Positions 21,930-32,217 are shown, counted from the stretch's first letter. The stretch: 64,000 nt of DNA from Strigamia acuminata (GCA_949358305.1 OX442314.1:41424581-41488580), one strand, 5' to 3'. The notes: generated from the sequence alone by a model not told the origin. A program made the numbers and translations.

Positions 21930-23026
21930 TCTAGAATAATCACTTTATCTTTCTGTATGGCTAATCCTTTATAAATTATAACCATAACTAGCTAAGTTAC
22001 TTAAGGTTTGCTCCTATTGTAGGTATATCAATTCTAGTATCTTGGCCTCTCTTCATCATTTTAATAACATAAGTACACCACCTGTAGAATTTTTACGTAA
22101 ATATGAACATCTTTCTATTAAATTATCTGTACCCTGAGCCGCCTCAATACCTATACTGTAAAAACTGGCATTTTAGTTATAAGCGGAGACATTCAATTTT
22201 GAGCGGAATGAGACGTTGACGTGCGGAGAAGCCAACTTTCAGCAGGAGTTTTGAAAGATAACAAATGACGCGCAACAGGAAGTCGGCGAAAAGTGTCATA
22301 AATTATGCTAAATTTTCCTTTGTTCCCTTGAATATTGATATGTAAACCCCAAATAAATTACAATAAACTTGTTCTCACTTTCAAAAGACATGTTTTTATT
22401 GCTCGAATCTAGAAAGTTAGAAAATTAGTAAATTTACACATCGACTTTACGAATCTTCAAATATACAGTTACCCATTATCAACAATTACTGACTGTCCTA
22501 CATCAAGATATCCTATACTATCTAATAGCTTTATCCCCAGTTCGATATCTGTATTATCTATTCTAGATGGAACAGCTATGGTCATAACATCATTATTTGT
22601 TCTTAATATTTCATAACTAGAAGCTACTTTAAACCCTTTTTCTTCCAGGAAATCTGTCACTATACTATAAGAAGTTTATCATCTCCTAAAAATTTTTGTT
22701 TCAATATGCGTGCAAGTGACCTTGATCCCTCCCATTCAATCTACTTTAATTGATCGCAAATTAGGACGATTTACACCACCAGCAAGAATTATATTTCTTA
22801 CATCATACTTACGAAAATATTCAATTATTGGCTTAACCATACCGATTTTAAAAAATTGGTGGGTAAAATCCTTACACAATACCGAATTTGCTTCTCCCTC
22901 CAAAGCTGCGATATAACATTGCCCGCCTTGCTTAATGAAACTATTGGCGAGTGAAATCGGCAATAAGCCATTTCCTACTATAATTCCAATTATACTCTTT
23001 TGCTTTAAAGGGTGTATTTGCAACAT
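21930..23026 (-). pseudogene. lpxI: lpxI pseudogene (UDP-2,3-diacylglucosamine pyrophosphatase)
   Basis: LpxI removes UMP from UDP-2,3-diacylglucosamine to give lipid X in lipid A synthesis, mainly in alphaproteobacteria. Frame 22736-23026 has the N-terminus (IIGIIVGNGLLPISLANSFI and CYIAALEGEAN, then RNIILAGGVNRP). Frame 22469-22660 has the middle (FLEEKGFKVASSYEIL, then GQSVIVDNG). After a 300-bp interruption the gene resumes at about 22165 with YSIGIEAAQGTDNLIERC and then MMKRGQDTRIDIPTIGAN. Stops and a frameshift near 22690 also break it. It lies downstream of lpxA on the same strand, the usual order lpxD-fabZ-lpxA-lpxI. Identification by motif order is strong because all conserved blocks appear in sequence. 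Confidence 0.85.
22168..22470. mobile_element. Non-bacterial insertion inside lpxI
   Basis: The lpxI reading breaks after VIVDNG at about 22470 and picks up with YSIGIEAAQG at about 22165. The roughly 300 bp between do not fit LpxI in any frame. The left part (22185-22290) is richer in G+C than the bacterial genes around it. Its ends show no clear inverted repeats or target duplication. It is most simply a later insertion of host repeat DNA into the transferred gene. Confidence 0.5.
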
Positions 23027-23035
23027 TTTACCTAC

Positions 23036-23876
23036 TTACCTTAGCATGCTCAACTTGTCTTGGCTGACAAAAGTAGCTCTAGTAAGATCCTGTTTTATAA
23101 AAGTGATAATTTGTTCCACAACAGGATTAGCTTTATATTGCTTTAAAACTACCGGTATCTCAATTCTATCAGTAAAAATACCTTCGCCAATAAAAATCTC
23201 ATCTATGGCTTTTATAGTATCAAGCGTTTCCTGATTATCAAAGCCACGTCTTTTCATCCCAACTAACAAGTAAGTTTATTCCTTCAAGAAATGCCCTTTC
23301 ATTTGTAACTACTCCAAATGGAATCACATCTTTGCTCACTGCAGACATACCACCCACCATCGAGATGTTGTCCTATAGTAGTACGTATGAACTGCAGAAC
23401 AGCAGAAAGACCTCCTATAATGGCATAATCATCAACTTTAACGTGACCAGCTAGGCTAAGGCTAACATAGTTAGCAAGAATTACATTATTACCCACAATA
23501 CAATCTTGTGCTATATGCACTCCAACCATCAATAAACAATTATTACCTACAGAGGTAACCATACCACCACCTTCACTACCGACTTGAATAGTTAGTTACA
23601 TATTCTCTAATAGTATTATTATTACCTACGATAACCTCTCACTCTTCTCCCTCATACTTCAGTATTTGAGGGGGCTGACCAATGGAAGCAAATGAATATA
23701 TAACTGTATTAGCACCAATTTTTGTTTTGCCCTCTATACCTACGTGTGATTTTAACTCAATATTATCCGCCAAAACCACCTCTGATCCAATAGTACAAAA
23801 AGGACCTATCTTGACATTTTTACCAATTGGATCTACTATGGCAGTAGCGTGTACAGCTGATAAAAGTCATTGTTAA
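23036..23876 (-). pseudogene. lpxA: lpxA pseudogene (UDP-GlcNAc O-acyltransferase)
   Basis: LpxA performs the first acylation of lipid A synthesis and folds as a left-handed beta helix of hexapeptide repeats. Read on the minus strand from 23876: VHATAIVDPIGKNVKIGPFC, VVLADNIELKSHVGIEGKTK, then IGANTVIYSFASIGQPPQIL (the SIGxxPQ motif). Frame 23299-23562 follows with HIAQDCIVGNNVILANYVSL, where the catalytic-type His precedes AQD as in AHDC, then DYAIIGGLSAVLQF. Frame 23036-23269 gives the helical C-terminus GMKRRGFDNQETLDTIKA. Frame changes near 23600 and 23370 and a stop break the gene. It overlaps the fabZ end closely, as in living operons. Confidence 0.85.
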
Positions 23877-24292
23877 TTCCTATTTTTAACCATTGCAGTA
23901 AATTTGCTCTCTGCAACTATCTGATCATTGACTTTGCTGTCACTTGAACATTTCCAAACAGAGCCTCTATTTTGTTCTATTTTAGCATAAATATGTAATG
24001 TATCACCTGGCTCAACAACTGTAGGAAATTTTGCCTCTTCAATAGTCATAAAGAAAACATCTTTATCTTTGAAGTCCATTGGTTTGGCTACTAAAATAGC
24101 AGATAGTTGAGCCATAGCCTCAATAATTAGCACACCAGGCAGGCATTACTGGTTTTGTGGGAAAATGACCAGTAAATTGCGGCTCGTTAAAAGTAACATT
24201 CTTGATACCAACAATAGACTCATTGAGTTTAAATTCTAGCACCCTAACTATTAATAAAAATGGATAACGATGATAATATTAATTGTCATTTA
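23873..24292 (-). pseudogene. fabZ: fabZ pseudogene (3-hydroxyacyl-ACP dehydratase)
   Basis: FabZ dehydrates 3-hydroxyacyl-ACP in fatty acid synthesis. The minus strand reads [20 protein letters not shown], then [20 protein letters not shown], which contains the active-site GHFP histidine. After a frameshift near 24135 the second half (23873-24133) reads [14 protein letters not shown], with the catalytic Glu in EAMAQ, through AKFPTVVEPGDTL to KFTAMVKNRN. The usual LLPH preceding RYPFLL is missing, indicating a small deletion near the start. It lies between lpxA and a DUF2442 gene, with lpxD beyond. Confidence 0.85.
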
Positions 24293-24302
24293 TACATTCC
24301 TC

Positions 24303-24590
24303 TTCCTTATCTGTAAGCTATTTCATTTTTAGGTTTTAAATTATTTCTAACACTGATAGTATCTACCGGTAAGTCTATATCATCACACCAACAAACGGTT
24401 TTGGGTACAGGATCAATTGTGACTTTTTTTAAATTCTTCATAATCATTCCATATAGTAAATACTCCTTTACCAACTCAATGACTTAAATCTATAATACCA
24501 CATTTCCCATCAGCAAATCTTACATCCAGCTTGTAATCATTTAAAGGATGACATTCTATTATCTTAAATTTTTCAAACAGAGATTTTTTA
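24303..24590 (-). pseudogene. DUF2442-like gene remnant
   Basis: Between lpxD and fabZ the minus strand reads FKIIECHPLNDYKLDVRFAD and GKCGIIDLSH, a stop, VGKGVFTIWNDYEEF, then after a one-base slip VTIDPVPKTVCWCDDIDLP and DTIS. The pattern (F-A-D-G--G--DLS---G-GVF--L-D---F--V-ID----V-W------L--D) is that of DUF2442 proteins, small antitoxin-like proteins often encoded beside toxin or mobile genes. One internal stop and one frameshift are present. Its place inside the lpx-fabZ operon is unusual and may point to the donor lineage. Confidence 0.65.
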
Positions 24591-24595
24591 GTTAT

Positions 24596-25490
24596 CTAAA
24601 CTCGTTTTTTGTTTACAAGTTGCTTCATAATTACTGATTGTTTATGCCAATCTCTAATTGGTACTGCAGGATATCCACCAACTGTAGCTCTTAGTTCAAC
24701 ATCTTTTATTACGCCACATTTGGCTGCTACTTGGACTTTATCGCCTAGTACTACTGTATATGTCCGGATATGCCTGACTGCCCCCCTAAAGCACAATATG
24801 CTCCTACCTTAGTACTATACTACCTGCTATACCTGATTGGGCAACAATAACTGACCCCCATCCTATTATAGCATATTATGTCCTATCTGCACTAAGTTAT
24901 CTATTCTACAAAAATCTTCTATTATTGTATCATTTATCGATCCTCTAGCAATAATAGTATTACTACCTATTTTAACATTATTACCTATTTTTATCATACC
25001 AGCAGTGTGCAAAATTTTCTTATGAATTCCTTTATTTGTTGCAAAACCGAATCCATCTTGTCCAATTCTCGCTCCCGCTAATATTACCACATCATCACCT
25101 ATTATACTGTAACTTACTGAAACATTTGAGTATATTAATGTTCTATTACCTATTACTACTCCAAAATCTATTCTCGTCCCAGATTCTATAATGCAATTAT
25201 CTTCTATTATAACATGATTTTCAATAACAACGTTATGCCCTATGTAACAATTACTTCCTATAGTGGCAGAATCTGAAATATAAGCAGATGGCATAATTTT
25301 GTTAGGATAAGTTTTTGCTTTACTATAAAACAAATCTACTAATTTTGCATAAGCAAAATACGGATTTTTTGTTTTTAATAAAATTGTTCCATTTTTACAG
25401 TAAGGGCAAAAACTAACAAGGGGAGAGCACCAATAAGCTATCACAGATTGTTGTAATATTAAACAAGAAGGATTGTTATATCATGCTGAA
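24596..25490 (-). pseudogene. lpxD: lpxD pseudogene (UDP-3-O-acylglucosamine N-acyltransferase)
   Basis: LpxD adds the second acyl chain in lipid A synthesis. Frame 24866-25444 starts in the uridine-binding N-domain ([17 protein letters not shown]) and runs through hexapeptide repeats ([40 protein letters not shown]), then GFGFATNKG. Its IGHN pair is typical, and [10 protein letters not shown] contains the catalytic-region His. After a break near 24865 frame 24596-24796 completes it: VAAKCGVIKDVELRATVGGY and PAVPIRDWHKQSVIMKQL. The N-terminal 70 or so residues are frameshifted or missing, with the bacterial match fading near 25490, probably the edge of the block. Confidence 0.85.
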
Positions 25491-25699
25491 TGAGACCCTA
25501 AAATAATTTCATTCCATAAACAGCCAACAATGCAAACAATGAGCTGAAAGTTGGCACTATTTTGTCTGTGTATACATCAAATCTGAGCAATCAGGCCTAG
25601 TGTATGAATACTGTAAACAACAGTTGCTAGGTAAAAAATAGTTCCAAGATCCAAGTTCAATTTTACCATTTGAGATTCAATGATGTCATTTCCTCTTTT

Positions 25700-25895
25700 G
25701 ATATCACATGACATATGACATCAGAACTTTGTTCAACAACATGACTGTCTTCATGAAGACAATAATAGTTTGTAGTGGTGGTTCAGTGGTTAAGGCAATG
25801 GACCAGGAATCTTTCCACACAGGTTCAAATCCTGTTGGGTGTGAAAATATTTACATTTATTTTTTGTTAAATTTTAGCAGTTATTTTAATGTTTG
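25700..25895 (+). mobile_element. tRNA-derived SINE copy 1
   Basis: A sequence of about 190 bp that recurs at 48258-48441. Its centre resembles a tRNA: a pol III A box (TGGTTCAGTGG, about 25782) and B box (GGTTCAAATCC, about 25823) at normal spacing, with a TTAAGGCAATGGAC D-arm/anticodon-stem segment like serine or leucine tRNAs. The anticodon arm does not fold as a normal tRNA. The shared sequence extends about 75 bp upstream (TTTGATATCACATGAC...) and 50 bp downstream, so it is a SINE-like repeat. Confidence 0.65.
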
Positions 25896-25949
25896 TAATT
25901 TTATATTTGTTAAAAAATTAAAATTAACCAAATTAAAATTTTCTGAAAA

Positions 25950-26057
25950 CTTAATTTAATGTTGTGGACCGATATCCATACAGGAAACCATCCCCAAGCC
26001 ATTTTACTATTGGGATGGTTTTTCCATATGGGTATCGGTCCACAACATTAAATTAAG
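25950..26057. repeat. Hairpin (foldback) element
   Basis: A 108-bp near-perfect palindrome. The outer arms (TTAATTTAATGTTGTGGACC and its reverse complement) are identical for about 27 bases, then continue imperfectly to a centre near 26002. The inner arms carry CCATCCC and GGGATGG. No coding capacity. It resembles a small MITE and would form a strong stem in single-stranded DNA or RNA. Confidence 0.7.
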
Positions 26058-26059
26058 GG

Positions 26060-28073
26060 TATCATGGACAAATATACTTATAAAAAAGTGTTGGAGGATT
26101 GTTATGCTTCCATTTGCAGATGATAAACTGCCTTTGACATGGATATTTCAGCAGGAAAATGATTCTAAGCATAAAGTCAAGGCAATTGCTCAGTGTTTCA
26201 CAATGAGATAACTTGTGGTTTGGATGTTTTAATGAAGTGTTTATGGATAATTTTTAATATTTGCCGCATATTTTATAATAGGAATGGCTAATTGTTTGTG
26301 GATAATGGGTATGTAAACTTCCTTTTGCCTCTTACTTTTTGATGTCACTTCACAAACAAATTTTTTTCTCAGAAACTAATGGATAGATTTTGATAAAATT
26401 TTAGGTGAATAAAGTAGGATGTTATACAAACATTCAGTTAAAATTTCATTAATTTTCCTCTCTTTTTTCCTGAGATACAGCCGGGAGAATCAACACGATT
26501 CGTTTGTAAACTTACTTTTGCCTCCCACCCGGCCACTGAAAGTCTCATCATTGCATCTCAGGTAGTAATTTTCCTAGGTAACCACCAGACGTCACGTCTG
26601 TAGATCAATCCATCGACCACGTACAATTTCGAATTCTTTCTAAGTCCCTCAATGACTGTTGTCTCCATTTCAAGTTTAACGTTTGAAGTTTGCAGAAACA
26701 AAACTCAGTATGTTTTAGGTAATCACTACACTTGCTATTTATACCCCTGGGAAAGAGGAACGTTGACCCGACGTGCCATATCTTAACGACCACGCAACGT
26801 TACGCGATTATTCAAATACGCCTCGACACGTAACGTACATGCGACGTAACACATTTGCGAGATCATGCAACGCGCTTGGTTATTCTGCGCTTGTTATCAG
26901 TTCCCAACACACGATAGTAACCTCGAATCTGGATTGAATTTTTAAACTTTGCAGTTGTGAAATAACACTTGCCATCTTTGCCACGTCTAATTGTCTAATT
27001 GTGTGTTTTGGATTGTTTACGACCATATCATCATTCTTCATTTATTGTCAAGTAATAATAAATATTGCTCTTTTACAATTACCGGTAAACAGTAAATCGG
27101 TTACAACTGTTCACTTCAGCAACGGAACAACATTTGGCATTTCCTAGATTACTGTATACATGTACAAGTATCATTACATTTTTTACATTGAAAGCGATTT
27201 TATTTTTGGTTTTGTTTTCTAGAAACCATGAGAACCGTTTTAGATTCACCGAGTCTAAAACACATTTCATTATAGTAAATACGTCGGTTCTGCTGTGGAA
27301 ATGCAACGCCATGATTCAGATTACCGGTAAATGCCAAGAAAATGACTGCCGACACGTGCAAGAAAGAATGGTTAGACTTTGAAAAATCAGTTTGCAATCG
27401 AGTGGATGCTTAAACTTAAAACAAATGCTCAACTCATTGGTTAAACACGTTGGAACGGAAAGCAGTTGAGTTGTGGGATTTGCTCAAATTCTTCACCAAC
27501 CAAGTGTTCACTTTCGCCGGCGTCAACTTCGTGAGGGGAAAATTTGTGGAATCCATCATCCAATGTGCACAATGTTCAATACACGGTCAGTTAGACGTGG
27601 CCAAGAGCGCACGAGTTGTTGCATTGCACGGCTGCAAAGGTCCTTGACGAGAGACTGTTTGTTTAGTTTCTGGAGAAATGCCCCTGCCGAACTGAAGAGA
27701 TGCGAATGCGACCAAAAGCATTCGTCTCGCTTGCACATGGCGTGCAAGGCGCAAGATACGGACAACGTCCATTTATTGCTTCGCGATTTGAGTGTCAAAC
27801 GGAGACGGAGGATTTTGAGCAAATCTGTCGGCGACTTCTTTTACGACAGAAAATATTTCCGTTGGGATTCCTTCGAGTTGGTGGCGAAATAAGATATAAC
27901 GAGCACGAAAGAAATGGCTTTAATCTTTAAGACGCATCTTTCCTACTTTGCCTTCTACATCTGTCGCATTATTCTTAGCGCAAACCGGACGAGACGAGAG
28001 CGCGTGGGCGAGACTCGACAGACTTTTCGCTTTTGCTTTACTAATACTAAAGTTACTTATGAATTGAAGCTAT
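26060..28073. other. No clear gene; one open plus-strand tract
   Basis: Mostly AT-rich. Between 27450 and 27930 the base composition rises and several plus frames are open; 27473-27892 gives a 139-codon basic Cys/Arg-rich frame (CECDQKHSSRLHMACKAQ). I do not recognise it, and frames on the minus strand are equally open. It could be an exon or a retroelement leader. Confidence 0.25.
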
Positions 28074-28325
28074 TGTGGAGTTTTTCGGGTTTTTGACGGG
28101 TGACAACGTGTCGCCAGAGGGCGGGTGGACGTATACAAATACGTCCGATAAACGTTTTGGGGTAAAGAGCCAATGGGGGCCGTTCTTTTGCAAACAGCCA
28201 ATAGGCGCTGTCATTTGTTGTATTTAAACAGGGTTATTTTGTGATAAAGTCACTTTGCATTGTGTGTCTGTCGTGGGTTGATAGTCCGCCATTGTTACTT
28301 TCGAAAGTCAGCTGTCAGTAAGTTT
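28074..28325 (+). mobile_element. Diverged solo LTR related to the 58819 element
   Basis: Begins TGTGGAGTTTTTCGGG, as do the LTRs at 58819 and 59892, and follows them along their length: a GTCCGATA-ACGTTTTGGGG block, AGCCAAT, a TATTTAAAC TATA-like site, an AAAGTCACTTTG block, and a GTCAGCT block at the end. It is clearly diverged and no second copy or internal region is nearby, so it is an older solo LTR. An ATG frame of about 90 codons (28335-28607) follows it and is not recognised. Confidence 0.6.
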
Positions 28326-28649
28326 TTGACCGAAATGCCTAAAAAAAACTATAACTCCCACATAGCACAGCGACAAAAGAATAAATTTGACATTGCAAAA
28401 TTACCAAAGCAGATTGCGCGATTTGTAACTGACCACAAATTAGGCCTTTCCCCGGTGAGTAATACCGCTGTTGAACTAGAAAGCTGTTTCTGGTCGCAAA
28501 TCCTAATCAAATTTCGCCGCAAAAATGTTAACATTGCAAACAATCGTAAAAACCGTGTGGTGACCCTGATTTTATACCGCCTAAAATCATCGTCCCCACT
28601 TAAATAATTATGTAATTATTTATTTAATATGGCACACGCCAAAAGTGTG

Positions 28650-29440
28650 ACTTGAGAGCGGAAATCCCTCAGGCACACTTTACCCTCTTTTGGGTTAAAA
28701 CATTACATCAGAGTGATGATGATGATGTAATACATCCTGTATTGCACCAAAATCATCACTCTACGCATATTTCATGCGCAGGACCAGAGAGTGCATAAAA
28801 GCCCCAAATTTTGGCGGCGATCTCACTCTCGACCACATCACCAACAAGAACACAACTTCACTGCTTTGAAAAGGACCAAAACCCGTAACTTCAAGTATTG
28901 ATCGTGTTAGTTTGGTGAGTTGAGATTCATCTTTGCTGTTTCCACTGTATTGACGGTGGAACCAGCCTCATTTGCGCTTTGCGTGTAACCGCCATCGTCC
29001 GTTACCCGCACTTACACGAATCTCGGGTAACGCCCGAGAAAACCGCTCACTGTCGGTTATTGTGAGTCTCGTCCGACTTGTTCCGAGACTCATCGTTGCT
29101 GACACAGCACCAACGTTTGCCCGTGAACCATCGTAGAGACTGTGGACCACCGTGAGCTTTCCTCCGGAGTCTACAGTTGAAACCATCGAACGAGCGGCGA
29201 AATTTGTATCGGCAAGTTCGTCTCGCCAAAATAAAGCCTTTGTTTGCCGAGAGCATTGTCGCTCTCGTTATATTTCCTTTCCTTTTCATCCTTTGCTTAA
29301 TTATTAATCAATATTAGTATTATTATTATCATTATTCTTGTAAATTCACCAAATAAAGTTATCTGTGTTATTTTATTAAATTCAAACGGCAGTTTTCATT
29401 CCATTAAAATTACCCCTAGACACTATTTTACAGGCACTAG
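28650..29440 (+). other. LTR-like non-coding block
   Basis: The tract starts TGGCACACGCC, contains a TGATGATGATG run (28715-28727), a TATA-like GCATAAAAG (about 28794), AATAAAGTTA (about 29353) and ends near ATTTTACAGGCACTAG. The layout is that of an LTR or of a 5' UTR with promoter, but no partner copy is in the window. The plus frame 29575-29826 that follows is open (83 codons) and unrecognised. Confidence 0.3.
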
Positions 29441-29829
29441 AGTTTAAGTCCTATCAACGGCAGCTCAATTGCGGATCGACCAGTAAAGGTAAGTATTTTA
29501 CAGGTTGAGAAACCCGGAGTCGCAACAACCGTTTATGGCTGTGGAAGTGGTGCAAAGACCATTACGAATCCATCTTGATGGAATACGACGCATTGCAACC
29601 TATTGAACAAATGCGAAAACGAGACTCAGAACCGGAAGAATACATCGCCGATTTATCGCCTGCAATTTCGTGGGAGCAGGAACCCGATTTGGTCACCCCC
29701 CGGGTTCCTGACTGTCCCGTAGAAGCTTTAGCCTTGGCGTCCGTTGCAACGAGGGCGACAACTGTAAGGAAAGAAAACATCGAGCGAGTTCCTCTCTGTC
29801 CCGTAGAAAGAATGTTCTTTATGTAAACG

Positions 29830-30240
29830 TATATTTTAATCTTTGTACGGTTGAAATGTACAGTGTACACCCAACAATTTCGTGGCACGGCCCAAATTCA
29901 CAATACTAAATCTTTGACCTATTAAACGTACAACTCTTTCTTGGACTTGTGTCTGATGGATCTCGTCGGCCACACCCAACAACACTTGATTCATTACGAT
30001 AAAATTAACTTGCCTCGGAAATTAAACTGATGGAACTTGGCGCGAAACAATCTCTCTTTACAAACGCAACACCACACCACGCAATAGAGAATAGCGATCC
30101 GAAGAGGCCTAAGTCTGTTGCCACAGGTTTCTTTAGTGTGTCCGTACCATCATCGGCCATTTCATTCTCGTTCTACGTCCATTCCAATGTCCACAGATTC
30201 GGATACTACTGTTCAATCCACTGATGAATTAATTCTCCAG
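29830..30240. other. No clear gene
   Basis: Contains an unrecognised 64-codon plus frame (30030-30224). It ends in a pyrimidine-rich AG (TTCTCCAG) that can serve as acceptor for the following immunoglobulin exon. Confidence 0.3.
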
Positions 30241-30347
30241 CCTACTCATGTTTAAAAAAGTGTCAGCAAAGCACAACGGCAACTACACCTGCATCGTGTC
30301 CAATGCCGCCGCTGTCGTCCAACACACTGCCGAACTCCTCGTGCATG
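30241..30347 (+). CDS. Immunoglobulin-domain exon fragment
   Basis: After a CAG acceptor the frame reads VSAKHNGNYTCIVSNAAA then VVQHTAELLVH. This is the end of an I-set immunoglobulin domain: the D/N-x-G-x-Y-x-C motif of strand F, then N-A-A and the T-A-x-L-x-V of strand G. It ends in a GTAAGA donor after the first base of a codon; phase-1 splicing is usual for Ig domain exons. Dscam-, hemicentin- and titin-like proteins have such repeats. No neighbouring Ig exon is found, so it is part of a gene with long introns or an isolated exon copy. Confidence 0.55.
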
Positions 30348-30415
30348 GTAAGACTTTGTCCAAATAAAGCATCGAGCCAACAAACTCGTGTCGTGCGATA
30401 TGTCTAAACTAGAGT

Positions 30416-30620
30416 ACAGTCGAGCCTCGTTATAACGAATCGCAAGGAAACCGAGAAATTTTTTTAACTATTCGTTATAATAAAAAATTTGTTATATTGC
30501 GGTCGTTACACTGCTTGAAATTTCGTATTTACTTTAACCAGAAAATCAAGTACATACGATGTATAGATTGTATTTACTGTTTAGTAAAGTAAATATGAAA
30601 TTTCAAGCAGTGTTTTTTAA
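30416..30620. mobile_element. Pogo/Tigger-like end with nested hairpin
   Basis: TACAGTCGAGCCTCGTTAT begins at about 30415, matching the terminal motif CAGT-GA-CCTCGTTATAACGAA of pogo-type DNA transposons after a TA target. From 30509 to 30614 a second structure has inverted arms (ACTGCTTGAAATTTCGTATT and, inverted, AATATGAAATTTCAAGCAGT). No transposase is present. These are decayed MITE-type sequences. Confidence 0.45.
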
Positions 30621-30639
30621 CATGGTTCGAATGTAAGTT

Positions 30640-31765
30640 ACATACAATTCTGGTCATACAAATTGTCGCTGCCTACCGGTAGTCATGCCCAGCTTTCTGC
30701 TGAAATTGAGAGTGACCAGTTACAATTACCACCACCCGAGGGATAAGTCATGTGTACATTTTTTAGGAATCTCACATAACTGATCAGACTGCATTCATTT
30801 TTAATTAATAATTACGGTAATTAATACAACTTCACCGATCACCTTTCCTACATGATAGACTTGTCCATTCACCCTTGTGGCAAACATTGTAATTACTCAT
30901 TCCAGTTTCAGCAGCATGACGATTGCGATAACTTTTTTTCACCTTCAAAGTACGGTACATCATTGTGATGCTATACACAAGTTGACACCGCAATCATCAT
31001 TTAACACGATTCTGACGTAAACTTAATATACAACAAAGACAAATTAACAATAATAGTAATAACTACAATTTCTGGAGTTTACACAAAAAGGTCCAAAAAG
31101 CCTTAAATTTACACAATAAACCCCCCCCCCCTAACCGTGTCAAATAAACCCCAAAACATGTGACACAAGCCACAAAACATGTGAAACCAGCTTCTAAACT
31201 TTTCCAATAAGCCCCCCTAAAGTTCTGAACTCATAGAACCCACCCAGTTAAATCCCTAGACTGAAGCAAACCTGATGTTTAGAAAGTCTCATGAAACGGT
31301 TCTGTCCGTCCGTCCGTACGCATCCATATCTCAAAATCTATAGCAGGTGGAGACGAACGGATAACGGCAATAAATTCAGCGTACCTGAATTAGTATCCTC
31401 GAAACTTTTCGCAATTTTCCGACCTCCGGTTGAATTAATAAACACGATTTTGTACACTTTTAGCCGTAAAATAATACTACTTCCGTCCGCGCACCGGAAG
31501 TTGTAATATTGTACTAGCGGCACCTGGCGGATCCCGTGATCCATGAAATCTTCGTCGCGATATGTAAAATACTATTTTCTATATCAAAACTAGGTTTATA
31601 AATTTTGAAACTAGGCTCATTCGATTCCAAATCGAAATCTGCACCAACCTGTATATATTTTTTTTTATTTGGTCGAAAAAAAGTAGCATTACGATCGGCG
31701 ACCGAAGGGGAAATTTACACCAAATTAGACGTATGTGTTGTGTCACCCGTACGTTCGTGTACGCG
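30640..31765. other. No clear gene
   Basis: AT-rich DNA with a C homopolymer at about 31121-31132, a short run of CCGT repeats at about 31305-31317 next to a TATCTCAAAATCTATAG word, and short open frames on both strands (31291-31544) that I do not recognise. Confidence 0.3.
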
Positions 31766-32217
31766 AATTGGGATTTTGCTAGTATAGTGAAGCAAAATCT
31801 AGATTATACTAAGGAAAATAAATGTGCTAATTTAGGAATTGTCTAATTTCTCCATTTTAACACTTTAAAGAAAAAACCACCGCCAGGTTACACTCTTACT
31901 CTGGGCTATGGACAGTACGAATCCTCAGTCTAATTACGAAGGCAAATAAAACAAGGCATGTCAAGCAGAAAATTGTTTATTCGACCAAAACATACAGGGA
32001 GAATAAATCAAAACGACAAAGATGATCTCGACGGCGTCAATTTTCTGCAAGGGAGGGAAGGAACAATTAGTGCAAAATAAACAACATTGTATCCAGAAAA
32101 ACTTGGGAGGGACCATTAGCACATTTATTTTCCTTAGTATAATCTAGATTTTGCTTCACTATACTAGCAAAATCCCAATTATACAACAGTGAAAATAAAT
32201 GTGCTAATTTAGGAATG
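31766..32217. repeat. Terminal inverted-repeat structure beside the DIRS element
   Basis: A perfect 66-bp inverted repeat: left arm 31766-31831, right arm 32115-32180, separated by 283 bp. Each arm itself has an inner small hairpin (ATTTTGCT...AGCAAAAT). The last 26 bases or so of the left arm and its flank (GAAAATAAATGTGCTAATTT...) also recur in direct orientation at about 32191-32216, right at the recombinase stop. DIRS-type elements end in inverted and internal complementary repeats needed for circle formation, so I assign this to the DIRS 3' end. The matching end on the other side was not found. Confidence 0.6.

Noticed and set aside
22469-23026. Two separate small bacterial genes
   Set aside because: The two frames are consecutive parts of one LpxI protein broken by a frameshift.
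18322-25490. Working lipid A pathway transferred to the host
   Set aside because: Every gene has stops, frameshifts or insertions, and lpxB, lpxC and lpxK are absent.
25775-25845. Functional tRNA gene
   Set aside because: A and B boxes are present, but the anticodon arm and acceptor stem do not pair properly, and the sequence recurs with shared flanks as a repeat.
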